Below, piece after piece: positions 6,648 through 10,194 of a stretch of 10,194 nt of DNA. The notes below the pieces were generated by a model that searched no databases, had not been told where the DNA came from, and saw only the letters and a list, made by a program, of their open reading frames with translations. Within the stretch, counting starts at the first letter, position 1; each line of letters begins with the position of its first letter. Source of the stretch: Actinomycetota bacterium (GTDB taxonomy: Bacteria; Actinomycetota; Actinomycetes; S36-B12; UBA10799). The translations under genes and the position numbers were made by a program. The stretch lies in NCBI GenBank assembly GCA_003452655.1, contig DMNR01000068.1, forward strand, positions 1-10,194, given 5' to 3'.

Positions 6648-8456
6648 CTAGGCGCTCGGGCCCTCAACCGGCAGCCCGGTGGCAAATTCCACCTCTTCGA
6701 GCAGTGCCGCCTCGACGCTGTCGCCCGGCAATTCAGAGTCGTCCACGGCAACAACCTGCTGGTCGGCCTGACCGCCTGGCACGGGCTGAAGCGCGTCTCG
6801 GCGCTGCGCCACGACGGCGACTTGTTCGGCGATGTCGGCTTCGTCCCAGTTCGCATAAGGCGCGAGCACCTCGGCGACGGAGGCGGCGACATCGACACCT
6901 CCACCTCGCGTCTCGAGCGCGAGTCGAGTTCGACGAACCAAGACGTCATCTAGGCCGAGCGCACCCTCTCGGGTGATCGCTACGACCCCTTCGGCCAGCA
7001 GGTAGGGCGAATCCGGATGCATCGGCTCGGCAAGCTTCGGATCGCTGGCGATGAGGTCGAGGACTGTTCGCGCCCGGTCCCCATGGCGGCGCAGGAGGTG
7101 TTCGACCGCTGCCAGCGAGAGTCCGGCCTCGCGGGCCGTTCGTTCGCGAGTTGCCCATGCCGCTGTGTAACCCGCGGCGCCCACGAGCGGCAGCTCATCG
7201 GTCTTGCTTGGTGGAACGATGTCCGTCACGACCTCGGCTCGCGATGTCACAGCTGCATCCACCGCATCTGCGGCCATCACGCGGTACGTCGTGTACTTGC
7301 CGCCGGCAATCAATACCAGTCCAGGTGCGGGACGCAGGACCGCATGTTCACGAGACAGGGTGGCGGTTCCATCCTCCTGGGTACCGGCGCTCAGCAACGG
7401 GCGCAGACCCGAGTAGACCCCAACGACATCATCGCGAGTCAGCGGCTTAGCTAGCCACTTGTTCGCCTCAGCGAGCAGGTACTCCACGTCGGCTTCGTCA
7501 ACCTGCGGCTCGGATCGTGGCCCCGAGTAGTCGGTGTCTGTGGTGCCGATCAACCAATGCCGACCCCATGGTAGTAGGAACAGAACACTGGTCGGGGTCC
7601 GCGCGATGAGAGCACTCGTCGAAGGGAATGCTTCGCGCGGCACAACAAGATGGATCCCTTTGCTCTGACGTACAGCGTGTTGAGAGGCAGCACCTGCCAT
7701 CTCCAGCAGGTCGTCAGTCCAAACCCCGGCTGCACCGAGGACGACGCGGGCACGAACGTCGAACTCGCGACCGGTGAGCTCATCTCGAATGACGGCCCCA
7801 ACCACTCTGCCGTCCTCGCGGATGAGTCGAACGACCGAGGTGCGGGTGGCGATCGCCGCGCCATGTGCCGCGGCAGTTCGAGCGACCGCAACCGTATGCC
7901 GGGCATCATCAATCTGCGCATCGTGGAACCGCACTGCGCCAACGAGCGCGTCATCTTTGATACCTGGGGCAATGCCTTTGACGATCTTGGCCGAAAGGGT
8001 CTTTGGCCGGGGCATAGCACCGCCGTACGCGCCGAGTCGGCTCAACATGTCGTACACGGTGATGCCGAATCCGACATACGGGCGTTCCCAACCACGTCGG
8101 GTCACGGGGTAAAGGAACGGCACCGGGCGGACGAGATGTGGCGCGAGTCGATCCAGGAGGAGACCACGTTCGGTCAGCGCTTCGTGGACGAGGGAAAACT
8201 CGCGCTGTTCCAGGTAACGCAGCCCACCGTGGGCAAGGCGACTCGAACGGCTCGACGTCCCGCTCGCGAGGTCATGACGTTCGACAAGTGCGACTGAGAG
8301 TCCGCGCTGCGCGGCATCAAGTGCGCTTCCGCAGCCCACGACGCCACCACCGACGACGAGGACGTCGAGCGGACTTGTCGAATCCGCCGCTGCCATTCGG
8401 GCCAAAGCCCCTGCGCGAGAAGCGCGATCGAGCACATCTGAACCAGGCGCAACCAT
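6648..8456 (-). CDS. glpD: Glycerol-3-phosphate dehydrogenase (FAD-dependent)
   Basis: Oxidises sn-glycerol 3-phosphate to dihydroxyacetone phosphate with FAD and passes electrons to the quinone pool, peripherally at the membrane. It has 602 residues. The FAD-binding Rossmann motif LDVLVVGGGVVGCGS is at 30-44. The family signature SGTSSRSSRLAHGGLRYLEQ is at 65-84. Further conserved blocks are DDARHTVAVARTAAAHGA (183-200), LPWGRHWLIGTTDTDY (295-310), GVYSGLRPLL (346-355) and SREHAV...IAGGKYTTYRVMAADAVD (368-400). A C-terminal all-alpha domain (about 420-550) follows, then an acidic tail of about 50 residues with no recognised motif. ATG 8456 is 9 bases after the guaB3 stop. An internal ATG at 8396 (Met21) is an alternative, but the longer form better matches family length. 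It is third in the operon, flanked by guaB3 and the SSADH-like gene. No GlpF/GlpK genes are seen here. Confidence 0.95.
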   Translation of the reverse strand: MVAPGSDVLDRASRAGALARMAAADSTSPLDVLVVGGGVVGCGSALDAAQRGLSVALVERHDLASGTSSRSSRLAHGGLRYLEQREFSLVHEALTERGLLLDRLAPHLVRPVPFLYPVTRRGWERPYVGFGITVYDMLSRLGAYGGAMPRPKTLSAKIVKGIAPGIKDDALVGAVRFHDAQIDDARHTVAVARTAAAHGAAIATRTSVVRLIREDGRVVGAVIRDELTGREFDVRARVVLGAAGVWTDDLLEMAGAASQHAVRQSKGIHLVVPREAFPSTSALIARTPTSVLFLLPWGRHWLIGTTDTDYSGPRSEPQVDEADVEYLLAEANKWLAKPLTRDDVVGVYSGLRPLLSAGTQEDGTATLSREHAVLRPAPGLVLIAGGKYTTYRVMAADAVDAAVTSRAEVVTDIVPPSKTDELPLVGAAGYTAAWATRERTAREAGLSLAAVEHLLRRHGDRARTVLDLIASDPKLAEPMHPDSPYLLAEGVVAITREGALGLDDVLVRRTRLALETRGGGVDVAASVAEVLAPYANWDEADIAEQVAVVAQRRDALQPVPGGQADQQVVAVDDSELPGDSVEAALLEEVEFATGLPVEGPSA

Positions 8457-8465
8457 GGGCAGAGC

Positions 8466-9575
8466 CTACGCGTCGAGCACAACCTCCACGCGCTGGAACT
8501 CCTTCAAGTCGCTGTAGCCGCTAATCGCCATTGCCCGACGAAGCCCACCCACCAGGTTCATCGTCCCGTCGCTCATCCGCGACGGACCCATTAGCACCTC
8601 TTCGAGGCTGCCAACCGATCCGAGCTCAACTACCTCACCACGTGGAAGTTCGGGGTGGGCGGCTTCCATTCCCCAGTGCCGTCCGCGACCCGGGGCGTCA
8701 TCGGCCCTGGCCAGCGGTGAACCGACCATCACGGCGTCTGCCCCGCAGGCAATCGCCTTCACGATCGCACCACTGGAACCCATCGCTCCGTCAGCAATGA
8801 CGTGCACGTATCGGCCGCCAGATTCATCGAGGTAGTCGCGTCGGGCGGAGGCAACGTCGGCGACGGCCGATGCCATCGGAACGCGGATACCCAAAACGTC
8901 GTGCGTCGTGTGGGCAGCTCCTCCGCCAAATCCGACGAGCACGCCCGCGGCGCCAGCGCGCATGAGGTGTAGCGCCGCGCGATACGTCGCACAACCGCCA
9001 ACGATCACCGGCACGTCGAGTTCGAGGATGAACTCCTTGAGGTTAAGCGGCTCACCCTGCGCAGACACGTGTTCCGCGCTGACGGTCGTCCCGCGGATGA
9101 CGAAGATGTCTACTCCGGCTCCAACCACGACCTCGTGCAGTTCTTGGGTGTTCTGCGGGGACAGCGCACCGGCAACCGTCGCCCCGGCCTCACGCATCTC
9201 TTGGACTCGTTGGCGCACCAATTCCGGATCAATCGCTACCGAATAGATCTCTTGGAGGCGAGCATTGGCTTCCCCTACATCCAGGGTGGCGATCTCTTCG
9301 TAGATATCAGTCGGATCTGCGTATCGCGTCCACAAACCTTCTAGGTTGAGAACGGCAAGCCCTCCGGCCGCAGCGAACTGTTTTGCTGACCGTGGCGAGA
9401 CGACTGAATCCATCGGAGCGGCAACGATCGGGTGCTCGAACGGATACGCATCGATCTGCCAGGCCACGGAAACATCTCGCGGATCCCGCGTCCGACGGGA
9501 TGGCGCAATCGCAACTTCATCAAATGAGTAGCCTCGACGGCCACGCTTGCCTTCACCGATTTCGATCATGCTCAT
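8466..9575 (-). CDS. guaB3: GuaB3-family IMP-dehydrogenase-related protein
   Basis: A TIM-barrel protein of 369 residues related to IMP dehydrogenase but without CBS domains. Family features include GRRGYSFDEVAIAPSRRTRDP at 12-32, VAAPMDSVVSP at 51-61, GGLAVLNLEGLW at 71-82, VGGCATYRAALHLMRAGAAGVLVG at 192-215, ADGAMGSSGAIVKAIACGAD at 261-280, and NLVGGLRRAMAISGYSDLKEFQ near the end. The loop that holds the catalytic cysteine in true IMP dehydrogenases (GSICTT) reads GGGAAHTT here, with His222 at the cysteine position. The only cysteines, 195 and 277, lie elsewhere. Classical IMPDH chemistry is therefore unlikely. As I recall, the role of actinobacterial GuaB3 is unresolved, while cyanobacterial GuaB3 has been reported to act as a GMP reductase. 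It starts at ATG 9575, 10 bases after guaB; a second ATG two codons on (9569) is possible. Confidence 0.95.
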   Translation of the reverse strand: MSMIEIGEGKRGRRGYSFDEVAIAPSRRTRDPRDVSVAWQIDAYPFEHPIVAAPMDSVVSPRSAKQFAAAGGLAVLNLEGLWTRYADPTDIYEEIATLDVGEANARLQEIYSVAIDPELVRQRVQEMREAGATVAGALSPQNTQELHEVVVGAGVDIFVIRGTTVSAEHVSAQGEPLNLKEFILELDVPVIVGGCATYRAALHLMRAGAAGVLVGFGGGAAHTTHDVLGIRVPMASAVADVASARRDYLDESGGRYVHVIADGAMGSSGAIVKAIACGADAVMVGSPLARADDAPGRGRHWGMEAAHPELPRGEVVELGSVGSLEEVLMGPSRMSDGTMNLVGGLRRAMAISGYSDLKEFQRVEVVLDA

Positions 9576-9585
9576 ATGGTGGCAC

Positions 9586-10194
<609 letters not shown>

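Larger units (their letters stand above)
5040..9585 (-). other. Compact operon junctions guaB/guaB3/glpD/SSADH/ChoD-like
   Basis: Inter-gene distances are 10, 9, 9 and -4 bases, with no room for terminators or promoters, so the five genes are probably one transcription unit. At the guaB3-glpD and glpD-SSADH junctions the stop codon is embedded in the same hexamer TAGGCT, followed by six bases and then ATG. Both therefore appear to rely on a weak UAGG ribosome-binding site that contains the preceding stop. The last junction is an ATGA stop/start overlap. Confidence 0.8.

Noticed and set aside
7650..8297. A 215-residue plus-strand open frame inside glpD.
   Set aside because: Antisense shadow of a conserved gene, with no motif or promoter evidence.
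8466..9575. GuaB3 as a second functional IMP dehydrogenase or a pseudogene.
   Set aside because: The catalytic cysteine loop is replaced, which argues against IMPDH activity, but the frame is intact and family motifs are conserved, which argues against decay.

Overview
The window is a high-G+C stretch of a bacterial chromosome, most likely from an actinobacterium (class Actinomycetes). The reasons are the GuaB-GuaB3 pair, a GMC oxidoreductase closely resembling mycobacterial ChoD, a GabD2-like aldehyde dehydrogenase, a short DUF4190-type membrane protein, and G/C-rich third codon positions. I cannot name a genus. Coding density is very high: no gene-free stretch exceeds about 85 bases.

Layout from left to right. 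(1) Positions 1-1191, plus strand: the 3' part of a gene for a glycine-rich, probably exported protein with a lysine/arginine-rich C-terminal domain. Its start lies before the window. (2) All remaining genes are on the minus strand. Read in their own direction from the right edge they are: guaB (IMP dehydrogenase, C-terminal 202 residues only), guaB3 (IMP-dehydrogenase-like protein without the catalytic cysteine), glpD (glycerol-3-phosphate dehydrogenase), a GabD2-like succinic semialdehyde dehydrogenase, a ChoD-like GMC oxidoreductase, a small proline-rich DUF4190-type membrane protein, and guaA (GMP synthase).

The first five minus-strand genes have gaps of 10, 9, 9 and -4 bases and are almost certainly one operon. 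A short hairpin sits between the ChoD-like gene and the small membrane protein. A much stronger 21-bp hairpin with a GCAA loop sits between that protein and guaA and probably ends the upstream transcript. guaA may start from its own promoter or be partly read through.

Together GuaB (IMP to XMP) and GuaA (XMP to GMP) make up the whole de novo GMP branch. GuaB3 is a paralogue of unknown role in actinobacteria. The three dehydrogenases packed between them (GlpD, SSADH-like, ChoD-like) have no obvious link to purine synthesis. As I recall it, related guaB2-guaB3-choD synteny with guaA nearby exists in mycobacteria, so this is probably a conserved housekeeping neighbourhood. I saw no mobile element, CRISPR array, rRNA or tRNA, and no clear evidence of a novel defence or other accessory system. 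The points most worth a second look are the His-for-Cys change in GuaB3, the ferredoxin-like cysteine motif in the ChoD-like enzyme, the glycine-rich/cationic surface protein, and the two intergenic hairpins.
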